Shown: positions 43,560 to 53,290, counted from the first letter of the stretch. The stretch: 64,000 nucleotides of DNA from Yersinia proxima (GCF_902170785.1 NZ_CABHYG010000011.1:248001-312000), one strand, 5' to 3'. The notes: generated by a model not told the origin, from the sequence alone. Translations and numbers: made by a program.

Positions 43560-44876
43560 TTAATCTTTTGGCGTATTACGGCCGACTTCACGTATTTCTG
43601 TTGCGCCTAATGCCTGCATCAGATCAGCTTCGAGTTGATAGACATTATGAGCTTCATAGTAATTTCCACTTCCGACACATTTCTTCCAATTAATATTACT
43701 AGATTTATACCCAATTTTAATAAACACCATTCTAGTACCATTATCTTTGATTTTCTCACACATTCCTTTATTGATAAGTTCCTTACTAATGTTTTTACTA
43801 AGATAAGTATCTTCGCCATCCGACAGAATTATCATTAATTTCTGACTATTTGATTCTTTAAGAATATTATTTCCTGCTAATATTCCTGCACTAACCAATG
43901 TTGCCCCATGGGGTTTCATAACAATGATGTCCTCAATCAGTTCTTTATTATTATGATCTGACTTTAATGAATACGCATCGGAACCTTTTAAACAAATACT
44001 ATCATAAAAAATGTCATCCATATTAATATCAATCATTTTATTATCATATCTTATTGACTTAATAGTTGCGTCCAAATCAATGTTATTTTCAATTATTTGC
44101 TGTATTGGGCTATGACTAATATCTGTAGATTTTCTTGTTTTATTATGCGATTTAATATCTTTATTTATAGAGCTATTTATTCTCGATACGAAAGGGAAAT
44201 GACAAAAACTATTAGACTGATTTTTATTACCAGTAATTTTTTTAGTTCCCCATGAGAATGGTATAAATCCAATGATATTAATATCATTATTTTTTAATAT
44301 AGTGTCGTTTAATTTATCAAATACCTCTCTTAAATAGTTAATCTTACTTTTATTATTTGAGTCACCGACAAAGCCGTCTTCCATAGAACTGGAATAATCT
44401 GCAACAAAAACCACATCTGTTTTTTCTGTAGGGCCTATAAATATGCTTTTTTTTGCTATGGCATTATCGGTCATCTGGATATTCTTATCTGTATTTGTGA
44501 TAGGACTTTTGGTCAAGAATTGAGGGGCGTAACTCAGTGTCGTTGTTGTCCGGTATTCAAGATGAGTGAGATGAGAGATAATTTTGATTTCTGGTGTGGA
44601 AAATGTTTCTGATGGTAGGTAGGCATTAGCATAAGAGGTCACCAATGCCGCGTTTCTTGATTTTTGGGCTTCATTGGGATTATGGCTACCATTCTCCACA
44701 GTCAGCGCTAATGTGGCTTGTTCAATAGCATCCGAAAGTTTGGCTTTTTTTTGTATAAAACGAGATATTTCAAAAGACAAAAAAAGCAGACCAATAATAA
44801 AAGGTAAGAGAATAATAAATGGCAACAATATAGCACCACTTTCATTACTCATAAAACTAATGTATTTCTTAAACAT
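43560..44876 (-). CDS. tadG: TadG, pilus-assembly minor protein with von Willebrand A domain
   Basis: Last gene of the Tad cluster. 438 residues. The N-terminus MFKKYISFMSNESGAILLPF with a hydrophobic segment (~15-38) resembles the pseudopilin-like Tad_N region. After ~150 a vWA domain begins, with the MIDAS motif DYSSS (D160-S164) and a later LSDGEDTYLS strand. Cysteines occur in the long loops. TadG proteins are periplasmic or outer-membrane-associated and needed for pilus biogenesis or anchoring. Starts 45 bp after tadF. AT-rich like the rest of the cluster. Confidence 0.88.
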   Translation of the reverse strand: MFKKYISFMSNESGAILLPFIILLPFIIGLLFLSFEISRFIQKKAKLSDAIEQATLALTVENGSHNPNEAQKSRNAALVTSYANAYLPSETFSTPEIKIISHLTHLEYRTTTTLSYAPQFLTKSPITNTDKNIQMTDNAIAKKSIFIGPTEKTDVVFVADYSSSMEDGFVGDSNNKSKINYLREVFDKLNDTILKNNDINIIGFIPFSWGTKKITGNKNQSNSFCHFPFVSRINSSINKDIKSHNKTRKSTDISHSPIQQIIENNIDLDATIKSIRYDNKMIDINMDDIFYDSICLKGSDAYSLKSDHNNKELIEDIIVMKPHGATLVSAGILAGNNILKESNSQKLMIILSDGEDTYLSKNISKELINKGMCEKIKDNGTRMVFIKIGYKSSNINWKKCVGSGNYYEAHNVYQLEADLMQALGATEIREVGRNTPKD

Positions 44877-44921
44877 ATATCGCCTATATTATGTAATGGT
44901 TGCATCAATGTTATTAATGAA

Positions 44922-45503
44922 TTAACGTTCTATTGTCATTGATGATGACTTAATATAATTAGTACTCCCTCCCTGGTTAAACAATGCGTTATACCAAGTG
45001 CTGGCAGGTAAACATAATGTCACTTGATATAGCGGTATCCACCTTCCAGCATTACTGAATGGTGATAATTGAGTTAATGCTTTAAGTGGCTTATCCGGTT
45101 CACAAGATCCAATGCTGAAGGATAAACTTTTCGTATCATTGATAACTTTATGTTCAACCTCTGATGATTGCGTTGGATTGAAATGTATCGTTTCAACAGT
45201 TATTGCAACGTTAGACTCAGACAATCCTGAGTTCGATAGCATTTTATTAGCCAATACTCTTAGTTGACTCACTTGCTCTTCTGTTAGCTTATTATCGCCG
45301 CCATATAGTCGAGTTCTTTCACGTATCATCCCAGATAATGAATATGAAATACGATCTAACTTTCCAACAGTGGAATAATGTTCTGAAGTGAATATTAGTA
45401 TCTTAATTAAAATGATTATAATGAAAGTAATATAAATAAATTCAATAATGACTGCACCATGAGTGTTTGAAATTACATTCTGGCGATTAATTTTCTTGTA
45501 CAA
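44922..45503 (-). CDS. tadF: TadF, minor pseudopilin
   Basis: 193 residues with a prepilin-like N-terminus: THGAVIIEF followed by a hydrophobic helix (IYITFIIIILIKILIF). The predicted TadV cleavage is after Gly16 with Glu at +5. The body is otherwise soluble with little family conservation. The start overlaps tadE by 17 bp, indicating coupling. Confidence 0.85.
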   Translation of the reverse strand: MYKKINRQNVISNTHGAVIIEFIYITFIIIILIKILIFTSEHYSTVGKLDRISYSLSGMIRERTRLYGGDNKLTEEQVSQLRVLANKMLSNSGLSESNVAITVETIHFNPTQSSEVEHKVINDTKSLSFSIGSCEPDKPLKALTQLSPFSNAGRWIPLYQVTLCLPASTWYNALFNQGGSTNYIKSSSMTIER

Positions 45504-45954
45504 AAATAACCTCTCGTAATAGTAATGTGTTTACCCATAAGGGGGAAAGGGGGAAAAATACTGGACGATATAGATAACTGACACTATATTTGGCCAGAGG
45601 GAGATTATGGTCAGTCGAAATTTTATCGTTAATCATATCTGAAATATTTTCACTAAAAACAACATCGGCCTTTACCTCATTATTTTTAGCGATAAAGGAT
45701 CCTAACACGCCATGGTGGGTAGTTAACTTTTGCTGTAACACTGACTTATATCTGACATTATTATTCGAATCTTTATTCTTAGCCGACTTTGCTGCTTCGG
45801 ATACGGCTAGATCCAGACTGGAAGAGATATAAAATAAACGAGAAATTTCAGCACTCGATAGTAAAATAAATAACAATAAAATAAGGATGAATGAAAACTC
45901 TATAGTAACTGAGCCTCTAATTGAGTGTAAAAAACGGTGAGTAATTACATTCAT
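45487..45954 (-). CDS. tadE: TadE, minor pseudopilin
   Basis: 155 residues beginning with a prepilin leader and SIRGSVTIEFSFI followed by a hydrophobic helix (~21-40); predicted cleavage after the Gly with Glu at +5. TadE-like proteins are processed by TadV and needed for Flp fibre assembly. Overlaps tadD by 4 bp and tadF by 17 bp. Confidence 0.88.
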   Translation of the reverse strand: MNVITHRFLHSIRGSVTIEFSFILILLLFILLSSAEISRLFYISSSLDLAVSEAAKSAKNKDSNNNVRYKSVLQQKLTTHHGVLGSFIAKNNEVKADVVFSENISDMINDKISTDHNLPLAKYSVSYLYRPVFFPLSPLWVNTLLLREVIFVQEN

Positions 45955-46709
45955 TTTTGGATCTCGCTAGAGAATTTATCTTGATATGGGACACTTACTT
46001 GACTGAGAGCAAGTATTAATTCATTAGGATCTTTAGCCATTTTCTCTGCTATTATTATCCTTTTGGCATATTGTTTATCATCGAGTTTTATTAACGAAAA
46101 AACTAAGTTATGCAACATTAAACTTCCTCTTTTTCCAGCCAGATAGTCAGGAAGCAATATTCTGACCGCATCCTTGTAGCGTTCATCGAGGATCGCTATT
46201 ACTGCAAGATTATTCATCGCTGTTTCATCAGATATAAATAAATTTCTAGATTTTTCAATGGCTTTTTCTGCTTTGTTAATTTCACCGTCATTTGCTAAAA
46301 TAATACCATTAATGTTATGACCTTCAGCATTATTTGGCGACATAGCTAATAATTTTTCAATGACAATTTTTGCTCCTAAGTTATCATTGTTATTAATGAG
46401 GTTTTTTGCGAGTAATAAATAAATAGATTCATCTCTTTTATAGGCTATAGGGGCCAAGTAATATAATGATGAGTGAGTATCTCCTGCAAGATAATATGCA
46501 TTAGCAAGTTTTAGTCTGACAATATCATCTTCTTTAATTTTTAATTTATTCCTATATAAAGTTATTAACCCACCGTAATTATTTGCTTTAGTTAAAATGT
46601 TTTCCCGGTAAGCAAATTCCTTTTGATTCATACCATTGTTCCAAGAACAACCATTTAGTAGTAAAATAAAAATCGCAAGCATAATAACATTGTTAGCTTT
46701 TTTGTACAT
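45951..46709 (-). CDS. tadD: TadD, TPR lipoprotein of the Tad secretion system
   Basis: 252 residues. Lipoprotein signal peptide MLAIFILLLNGC with the lipidated Cys at ~21, then TPR-like helical repeats (e.g. LKLANAYYLAGDTHSSLYYL and NNAEGHNINGIILANDGEIN, ~67-160). TadD is a pilotin-like factor for the RcpA secretin in other systems. Overlaps tadC by 17 bp. Confidence 0.87.
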   Translation of the reverse strand: MYKKANNVIMLAIFILLLNGCSWNNGMNQKEFAYRENILTKANNYGGLITLYRNKLKIKEDDIVRLKLANAYYLAGDTHSSLYYLAPIAYKRDESIYLLLAKNLINNNDNLGAKIVIEKLLAMSPNNAEGHNINGIILANDGEINKAEKAIEKSRNLFISDETAMNNLAVIAILDERYKDAVRILLPDYLAGKRGSLMLHNLVFSLIKLDDKQYAKRIIIAEKMAKDPNELILALSQVSVPYQDKFSSEIQK

Positions 46710-47529
46710 AGGTAAGTATCTCTAATATACTGGGTGATATAACTAGTACGATGAATGGAATAAGAATAAATATAAATAATGGGAATGTTAGTTTTGCTGA
46801 TAACTTACTGATTCTTTCTTCTGTTATTAATAAATGCATTTCTCTCATATCTTGAGATAATTTAATAAGTTGCTCATATACACTTGAACCAAAACTAATA
46901 CTATATTGTAGTGCACTACAAAACATTCTTATTTCTGTAGCTGAAGAATACTGATGAAATTCTTTAATTGCTGATTCTAATCCATGCAGTTCTGCTCGTT
47001 TAGTCATTTTTAGAATAATCAAGCTCAAGTCAGAATTAATTAATTTGAATTTTTTTGCAGTATAAACAAGTGAGTTGTCTATTGTCATTCCAGATTGAAC
47101 ACAGGCAGCGGTGATATCTATGAAAAATGGGAGTGACTTTAGCATAATCTCAGTTCTTCTGAGCACTATATTCTTCAAGACTATTTTGGGGATATATAAA
47201 GTTATGGTCAAGGTTATTAATCCGAAGACGGAGAAATTAACAAAATTATGTTCGACAATGTTATTTATCATCAATATAGTGATTGTTATTAAACTTGTAA
47301 TAACAGTAAATAATTTAAAGTATATTACTTTATCAATCAGTGTAGAAGTAATGATAAAATCAGAAATGTTTTTACCTTGTTCATTGATATATTTTTTATT
47401 TTCTTTGTCATCTTTAAATTTGTCATTTTTATTTATTTTATTATAGGTTGAAATCTTATCATCTCTTGATTTTGTTCTAAATAAAAGTATTAAACCCAGT
47501 AATGAAAGCAGAATGAATAATATCTTCAT
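46693..47529 (-). CDS. tadC: TadC, inner-membrane platform protein
   Basis: 278-residue GspF/T2SF-type membrane protein: N-terminal membrane segments (~1-115), a cytoplasmic helical T2SF domain (~125-235, including PFFIDITAACVQSGMTIDNS and FCSALQYSISFGSSVYEQL) and a C-terminal span. Works with TadB as the base of the pilus machine. Overlaps tadB by ATGA. Confidence 0.9.
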   Translation of the reverse strand: MKILFILLSLLGLILLFRTKSRDDKISTYNKINKNDKFKDDKENKKYINEQGKNISDFIITSTLIDKVIYFKLFTVITSLITITILMINNIVEHNFVNFSVFGLITLTITLYIPKIVLKNIVLRRTEIMLKSLPFFIDITAACVQSGMTIDNSLVYTAKKFKLINSDLSLIILKMTKRAELHGLESAIKEFHQYSSATEIRMFCSALQYSISFGSSVYEQLIKLSQDMREMHLLITEERISKLSAKLTFPLFIFILIPFIVLVISPSILEILTYVQKS

Positions 47530-48407
47530 AGTGTTTTCCTGAGCATTTTTCTAATTAAATAAATGCCAATTACTTCACTAACAAGAATATAGTAAAAGAT
47601 ATTTTTACCAATATGATGGTTCCACATGGATTCTATGTTGCTAGGGTCAATAAAATAAAGTAAAAGGGAAAAGGCAACAGGCATAATAGATATAATGTTG
47701 ACTGACATTCGTGTTTGAGCTGTCATTACATCCTTCTTCTGCTCGGCTGTTTTATTTTTGGTTATCACTTGTGATAATCTGCTAGTCAGTTCTTTTAATT
47801 GCCCACCTTGTTGTAAATTGAGTAAAATAATTGTCATAAGAAAATAAAATTCAGGGTAATTAAATCGTTTATAAGCATCATAAAAAATGGTTTCAGGTGA
47901 TTCACCTAGGTTGAGACGACGGCAAATAAGGCCCATTTCGTGCCCTAGCGGCCCACTGATTTCTTGTCCGCATCGCTCTAGTACTTGATTTATACTCGCA
48001 CCACTACTGGTTGCCATATTTATCATCAGAAGAACTTCTGGAAAATTTTGTTTAAAAAGTGCATGGTGTATCTTTCTGGATAGTTTTAATTGAAAATAAA
48101 TAATGCTTAGTAGTATTAAGGGTAAAATAATAAATTCATTTAAATGGAACCAGAATGAATTAGCAGTATAGATGCCCATTGAATAAATTATAGGAATGGT
48201 TATATGCAACTTATTGTTATTTTTAATTATGCCACGAATATACTGTAACCATTCTAAAAATAATTTTGTAAACAATGAAGTTATAGAGTAATTATGCTTG
48301 TTTTTTTTCTTTGTTGTATTATTGACAGATTTTTTTATTTTTATCCATTTAAGATTATTTAATAATAGCAATAATAAGCCAGATGATAATATTACGTAAT
48401 AAATCAT
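47526..48407 (-). CDS. tadB: TadB, inner-membrane platform protein
   Basis: 293-residue GspF/T2SF-type protein, paired with TadC. The T2SF core is FPEVLLMINMATSSGASINQ ... ICRRLNLGESPETIFYDAY ... ILLNLQQGGQLKELTSRLS (~125-225), flanked by membrane spans at both ends. Overlaps tadA by ATGA on one side and tadC by ATGA on the other. Confidence 0.9.
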   Translation of the reverse strand: MIYYVILSSGLLLLLLNNLKWIKIKKSVNNTTKKKNKHNYSITSLFTKLFLEWLQYIRGIIKNNNKLHITIPIIYSMGIYTANSFWFHLNEFIILPLILLSIIYFQLKLSRKIHHALFKQNFPEVLLMINMATSSGASINQVLERCGQEISGPLGHEMGLICRRLNLGESPETIFYDAYKRFNYPEFYFLMTIILLNLQQGGQLKELTSRLSQVITKNKTAEQKKDVMTAQTRMSVNIISIMPVAFSLLLYFIDPSNIESMWNHHIGKNIFYYILVSEVIGIYLIRKMLRKTL

Positions 48408-49690
48408 TTTACCACCGCAGAAAAAACACTCTCTAACTCGTTAGATAAATTATATATATCAGCATTTACTCTAACGGAAGAGCGATTGAATAACCCATGA
48501 TTAATAAACTCACCCTGAATTCTACCTTGATCATTACGCGTTTTTGCTGGTTTAAATGAAAATATATTCTGTAATACAATATTTTCACCTTCCATCCCCA
48601 TAATTTCACTGATATAGCGAACTTTTCTTGTACCATCATTCATCCGCGAAACCTGGATAATCAGATTGATTGCAGATGCTATATTTCGCCTGATAGTGAA
48701 GAGCGGCATGTTAACTGGCCCCATCATGATCATACTTTCCAAACGGGCAATAGCATCACGAGGGGTATTAGCATGTAATGTTGACATCGAGCCATTATGC
48801 CCGCTATTCATTGCCTGCAGCATTTCAAAAGTTTCTTCGCCTCGGCATTCACCGATAATAATTCTATCTGGGCGCATCCGCAGTGAGTTAATCACCAAGT
48901 CCCGCATAGTTATCTGCCCGGTATTTTCCAGACCAGCGAGTCGCGTTTCCATTCTTACAACATGAGGCTGTTCAAGATTTAACTCTGCTGCATCTTCTAA
49001 AGTAATAACTCTCTCATTTTGGGAAATATACTTTGATAGCGCATTGAGCAGAGTTGTTTTTCCTGAGCCGGTGCCACCAGAAATAATGATATTGACTCTA
49101 CAACTAGCCGCAATAATCAGAAAATTAGCCATATCACTGCTCATTGCGCCCATATCAACTAAGTCTTCTAATTTTCGTTTATTTTTACTAAATTTTCGGA
49201 TGGAAAGCGCCGTTCCATCAAGGGCTATCGGGCTCATTGCAACATTAATACGGCTACCATCAATTAATCGAGCATCAGCTAAGGGGCGACCTTCATCAAT
49301 ACGGCGATTTACCCTTTGCATCAAACGTTTGGCGATATCTGTTAGTTGAGTATTATTAATAAAATGACGATCCGTTAAGGTTATCAGACCATACCGCTCA
49401 ACAAATATTTTATTAGGGCCATTGACCATAATATCGCTAATGGAGTCATCTTCCATGAGTTCTCTTAATGGCCCAAATCCCGTGATTTCATCTGCAATCA
49501 TTGAAATTATTTGTTTTTGATCCTGAGTGGTAAGTTGATATTCGTTATCATTAAATAATTCATCAAATGTTTGAGATAATAACTCGCTAAGTTTGCTGTA
49601 GTTGTCAACAAGATATTCAACTTTGTCAATATCGATATTGCTCAGCATCTTTTCACGAATTAATTCTTGAATGGTTAATGATATCTCCAT
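48404..49690 (-). CDS. tadA: TadA, type II/IV secretion ATPase of the Flp pilus
   Basis: 428-residue hexameric traffic ATPase powering Flp fibre assembly. Walker A is GGTGSGKTT (205-213, Lys211). Asp and His boxes are visible (VITLEDAAELNLEQPHVV), and Walker B is RIIIGECRGEETFEMLQAM. The signature GSMSTLHANTPRDAIARLE follows. The N-terminal DDSISDIMVNGPNKIFVE is the normal CpaF-family start of the core. Sits between tadZ (2 bp) and tadB (overlap). Confidence 0.95.
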   Translation of the reverse strand: MEISLTIQELIREKMLSNIDIDKVEYLVDNYSKLSELLSQTFDELFNDNEYQLTTQDQKQIISMIADEITGFGPLRELMEDDSISDIMVNGPNKIFVERYGLITLTDRHFINNTQLTDIAKRLMQRVNRRIDEGRPLADARLIDGSRINVAMSPIALDGTALSIRKFSKNKRKLEDLVDMGAMSSDMANFLIIAASCRVNIIISGGTGSGKTTLLNALSKYISQNERVITLEDAAELNLEQPHVVRMETRLAGLENTGQITMRDLVINSLRMRPDRIIIGECRGEETFEMLQAMNSGHNGSMSTLHANTPRDAIARLESMIMMGPVNMPLFTIRRNIASAINLIIQVSRMNDGTRKVRYISEIMGMEGENIVLQNIFSFKPAKTRNDQGRIQGEFINHGLFNRSSVRVNADIYNLSNELESVFSAVVK

Positions 49691-49692
49691 TA

Positions 49693-50826
49693 TTATTTCC
49701 TACCTTGAAATATCGTTATTATTTTGTTTATCCATATAAATTTATTAATCGGAGTGTTTTTCTTCATACCCAATGTATTTTTTGCCAGAGTATTTATTTT
49801 AGATTTTTTTCTACCAAAGTAGTTAGGATCGCTTAATGATGATTTAGTACTATTTATATAAGGTATATGCACGTCTATAGCTCGTTCTAACAATGATTGT
49901 ATGTCCGTACTGTCTAACATATCTTTGGTTACAGGCCTGCTTTCGTTTAAACAAATGATTAATCGAGTAGTTTGTCTGTTATCTCTTTTGAATCTGTCAT
50001 AGGTGGAAATAAACTCCTTAGCCACGCGAACTGACATCATACTGCTATCGAGTAATATAATAATACAGTTAGATTGTACAATATAATCAGTTGTGTTTTC
50101 TTTTGAAACATTATTGATAGGCTGATCTAAAACAATAAAATTGTGTTTCCTATTTGTTAAGTTATCAATATCGCTTAATTTATTTTCTCTACATAACATA
50201 ATATCCAGGTTTTTATGACATTCAGTGATTTCAGCACTCATTTTTTTCTCTGCAACAAGGTCAAGATCTTGAGAACCCTGATTACCTTGCAATAATAAGG
50301 TAGGAGTTTTTTTTATTCTAGAGATCTCATGCGCTAAATGATAACTAAGTAACGTAGCTCCTATTCCCCCTTTACAACCAAGTATGCTAATGAAAAATGC
50401 TTTCCTTTCTAATTCTATCTGAATACCCTTAAGTAATAATTGGGTTAGCTCGTCTGATTGTGAGTGTATGTTTAAATATAATACTCCTCGTTCAGTAAAT
50501 TGCTGTGCAATACTTATTGAGTCTATGTCACCAACTAATATACACCAGCAATCTCGTGGGGTATGACTTTTCATTATGTCTGTTATTTTTTCTATATCTT
50601 TATTGTTTTCCACATCGACAATGATACCAATTGTTTGTTCTGATAATTGAGTCAATGGTATTGAAAATACATTTTTATTGATTTCATTAATGTTGCTTAT
50701 ATCAGCTAAACGTATTTTTTCTGATACTTTATCTATAAGCCATTTTCTTGTTGAGATAATGGTTATGGTGTTTTTAACCTTACGTTCTTGTCTGTTTATT
50801 AAGTCCTTATTTCGTATTAATTGCAT
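49693..50826 (-). CDS. tadZ: TadZ/CpaE-like localisation ATPase
   Basis: 377 residues: N-terminal receiver-like part (~1-130) and a MinD/ParA-type domain. The deviant P-loop reads LGCKGGIGATLLSYHLAHEI (~147-165): the first Lys is kept, but Ala replaces the second Lys, as in atypical TadZ proteins that bind but may not hydrolyse ATP. The strand FIVLDQPI lacks the usual second acidic residue. TadZ proteins mark a cell pole for the machine. Overlaps the upstream Cys-rich gene by 10 bp. Confidence 0.87.
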   Translation of the reverse strand: MQLIRNKDLINRQERKVKNTITIISTRKWLIDKVSEKIRLADISNINEINKNVFSIPLTQLSEQTIGIIVDVENNKDIEKITDIMKSHTPRDCWCILVGDIDSISIAQQFTERGVLYLNIHSQSDELTQLLLKGIQIELERKAFFISILGCKGGIGATLLSYHLAHEISRIKKTPTLLLQGNQGSQDLDLVAEKKMSAEITECHKNLDIMLCRENKLSDIDNLTNRKHNFIVLDQPINNVSKENTTDYIVQSNCIIILLDSSMMSVRVAKEFISTYDRFKRDNRQTTRLIICLNESRPVTKDMLDSTDIQSLLERAIDVHIPYINSTKSSLSDPNYFGRKKSKINTLAKNTLGMKKNTPINKFIWINKIITIFQGRK

Positions 50827-51098
50827 ATATCCCCATTTTTAGTGGACTTTTTTATGTTAGTATTTACAGCACAGTCAGTTTCACGATTTGGGATGTAACA
50901 AAAATAATTAATGTTATAATTGCAAGTTTTATTTTTAATGCCAATACTGTCTTTTTTTGAACCATGATTAGTTATTATTTTTTCTTGATTGCATCTTATT
51001 AGAAAGAATGAATGGTCATTATCAATAGGTTTGATGGTAAGCGCCGCCTGAGTTATGTGAGTAAATAATATTAATATCCATACTATTAATAATCTCAT
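50817..51098 (-). CDS. Small Cys-rich exported protein in the rcpB position
   Basis: 93 residues. The N-terminal hydrophobic stretch LLIVWILILFTHITQAALT looks like a signal peptide cleaved near residue 18. The remaining ~75 residues contain five cysteines (C36, C59, C67, C76, C92) and many Asn and Lys. In most Tad clusters the gene between rcpA and tadZ is rcpB, which codes for a larger outer-membrane-associated protein; I cannot see clear homology to it. The gene overlaps rcpA by ATGA and tadZ by 10 bp, so it is clearly translated with them. Function unknown; an outer-membrane or periplasmic component is inferred from position. Confidence 0.75.
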   Translation of the reverse strand: MRLLIVWILILFTHITQAALTIKPIDNDHSFFLIRCNQEKIITNHGSKKDSIGIKNKTCNYNINYFCYIPNRETDCAVNTNIKKSTKNGDICN

Positions 51099-52414
51099 TT
51101 AATAAATCCACCTTTACGCAGAAATTCTCTGGCAATCTTTTTTCTTCTTTCTTCCATAATAGGAGTGAAATTAAAGAATCGTTCAAGTGTTGAAGTGTGC
51201 ATAAAATCGGGTAATTCAACTTCTTTTTCTGAGACTGGATTCACCAGGTTCACGGTTGCGATCACTACTAGTTCTGTTTGGCTTTGTTCTGTTTGTGCAT
51301 TACGGAAGAATGCACCTAATATAGGAATATCTCCGATTAATGGTATTTTTTTCAGTGATTCCCTTTCTGTATTACTGATAAGCCCGCCTAAAATGAAACT
51401 TTCCCCATCTCCCAGTTCTAATGTTGTGGCCGCCTTGCGTGTTCTTAATGAAGGGTAGGAATCCCCTCCTTGAATATTAAATGATTTTCCTATACTACTG
51501 ACTTCTTCGCTTAAGATAATGCGAATACGCTTTTTATCATTAACTTTGGCACCAATATTTAGTTTTATGCCAAATTCTTTATAGCTTACTTCTCTGCTAT
51601 TTTGTGTAGTGTTTACAATAGGTATTTCGCCACCGACTAAAAATGATGCGCTTTCACCAGATAATACTGAGAGGTTTGGCTCAGCTAAAACACGAGCAAT
51701 TGCGTTGTCGTTAATTGCATGAACTAATGTACTGATCCCTTTAGCATTGAATTTAAAAAATTGAAAAGTGCCAACTGAATCACCTATGGTGCTCCAGTTT
51801 ATTCCGATATTCTCAGTAAAATCTTTCGTGACCTCGGCAATGGTGAGCTTTACATTTACCTGGTTGGATTGCGGTAATTTTATTTTATTGATGACACCTG
51901 AATAATTAGAGATATTAAGTGCTTGGCTATCGTTGTTCCCTGATTTTTTACTGCCAACCGACTCACCAATAATGGTAGCAATAGTGTCTTTAGCTTCCTC
52001 TGATTCTACTGTACCTGTAAGAACATAACTGTCACCTATTTTATTTATCTCTATGTTGCTTTCTGGGTATTCGATCTGTATTCGCTTATGTGCAACGGAA
52101 ATGATATTATTAACAAAGACTTTTGACTTCATAAGTGGTTTATTATTCTGATCGAACAAGATGAACTCTGCTATCCCTTCTTTTTTTGCGTAAACAATCA
52201 CACTGTTTTTACCAATAACTTCATAGTCAGCTGTCGCTGCCGAAGAAACAAATACAGTATCTATTTCATTATTTGTATTAATAATATATGACTCACCAGT
52301 GGATAGATAAACTGGTTTTGCATGTGCTTTATTTACTGATATTTTCCAGGAAATAATAACAAAAATAAAAAATAATATTCTATGACTTATATAACCTGGC
52401 CTAAACATTTTCAT
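51095..52414 (-). CDS. rcpA: RcpA/CpaC, secretin of the Flp pilus
   Basis: 439-residue outer-membrane secretin. Signal peptide (hydrophobic ~10-28, ending KAHAKP), a pilus-assembly N domain (~35-105), a BON-like domain (RIQIEYPESNIEINKIGDSY, ~112-140) and the secretin domain (~190-400) with VLAEPNLSVLSGESASFLVG, GGEIPIVN and GESFILGGLISNTERESLKK. A C-terminal extension ends in EFLRKGGFIK. Overlaps rcpC by ATGA. Confidence 0.94.
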   Translation of the reverse strand: MKMFRPGYISHRILFFIFVIISWKISVNKAHAKPVYLSTGESYIINTNNEIDTVFVSSAATADYEVIGKNSVIVYAKKEGIAEFILFDQNNKPLMKSKVFVNNIISVAHKRIQIEYPESNIEINKIGDSYVLTGTVESEEAKDTIATIIGESVGSKKSGNNDSQALNISNYSGVINKIKLPQSNQVNVKLTIAEVTKDFTENIGINWSTIGDSVGTFQFFKFNAKGISTLVHAINDNAIARVLAEPNLSVLSGESASFLVGGEIPIVNTTQNSREVSYKEFGIKLNIGAKVNDKKRIRIILSEEVSSIGKSFNIQGGDSYPSLRTRKAATTLELGDGESFILGGLISNTERESLKKIPLIGDIPILGAFFRNAQTEQSQTELVVIATVNLVNPVSEKEVELPDFMHTSTLERFFNFTPIMEERRKKIAREFLRKGGFIK

Positions 52415-53250
52415 CCTCTTAGTTCTCTTGTTGTCCGTAATTTAGGGATAATGTCATATAAATTTGTTGATATGCTATTGTTAGCATCATTCTTATTTTG
52501 GGGTGTTAGTAGTATATCACCTGATTTTTCAGCAATATGTATAAGTTCAATTTCTTTTGTCTTTATTATGACAGCAATATAACCTACTAATGTGTCTTCA
52601 GTCTTTTGATTCTTGCTATTTTTTTCTGGTAATTCACTAGTGGAATACTTTTTTATTCTTACTATTTTCATGTTAGGGATTATTTTATTCAATGAATAAC
52701 TCTGTTTTTTTCTGTCGTTTATTGTTTTTGTATTAATAAATGTGCCGTGTTCCATCCCTTTGTTTTTATCCGTTTCAAGAGTGATCAACTGAAGAGTAAG
52801 CATATTTCCAATGCTCAATGCATCCAGTAAATAATCATCCTGTTGTTTTATTTGAAATTTATAAATAACCTGGCCTTTCTGTAAGTTTAGATAATTAAAC
52901 TCATCACTTCCTGGTGAGACTAGCATATCTCTTGTGATATAGGAGCCAGCCAGAATGTTAACTTTTAATAGATAACTATTAATATTAACATTTTCAGAGA
53001 TGTCATTTTTTATTAGCTCACTTGATTCTGGGACTGTTATTTTTTTTACAGCGTAATCTGTTTGGCTCAAGAGAGTACCTGGAAGTAAATCTTTGGTAGC
53101 TTGTGCTAATATAACTACGACCTCTTTCTCGTTGCTTGTTGTAATGAGATTATTCATTATTTCTTTGTCATCTTCGGATCCCATCAGTATGCCAGTGAGA
53201 CCTATCGCAATAATAAGAATGGAAAATGATAAGAGGAACTTGCGATTCAT
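52411..53250 (-). CDS. rcpC: RcpC/CpaB, pilus-assembly periplasmic protein
   Basis: 279 residues: an N-terminal membrane anchor (MNRKFLLSFSILIIAIGLTG), a SAF domain (~45-115, VVVILAQATKDLLPGTLLSQ) and a RcpC/CpaB domain with VYKFQIKQQDD and GNMLTLQLITLE (~125-160). It is thought to stabilise or modify the secretin RcpA. 40 bp after tadV. Confidence 0.88.
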   Translation of the reverse strand: MNRKFLLSFSILIIAIGLTGILMGSEDDKEIMNNLITTSNEKEVVVILAQATKDLLPGTLLSQTDYAVKKITVPESSELIKNDISENVNINSYLLKVNILAGSYITRDMLVSPGSDEFNYLNLQKGQVIYKFQIKQQDDYLLDALSIGNMLTLQLITLETDKNKGMEHGTFINTKTINDRKKQSYSLNKIIPNMKIVRIKKYSTSELPEKNSKNQKTEDTLVGYIAVIIKTKEIELIHIAEKSGDILLTPQNKNDANNSISTNLYDIIPKLRTTRELRG

Positions 53251-53290
53251 AATAATAACCCTATTTTATCTAAAGTGCTGCGATTAGCAT

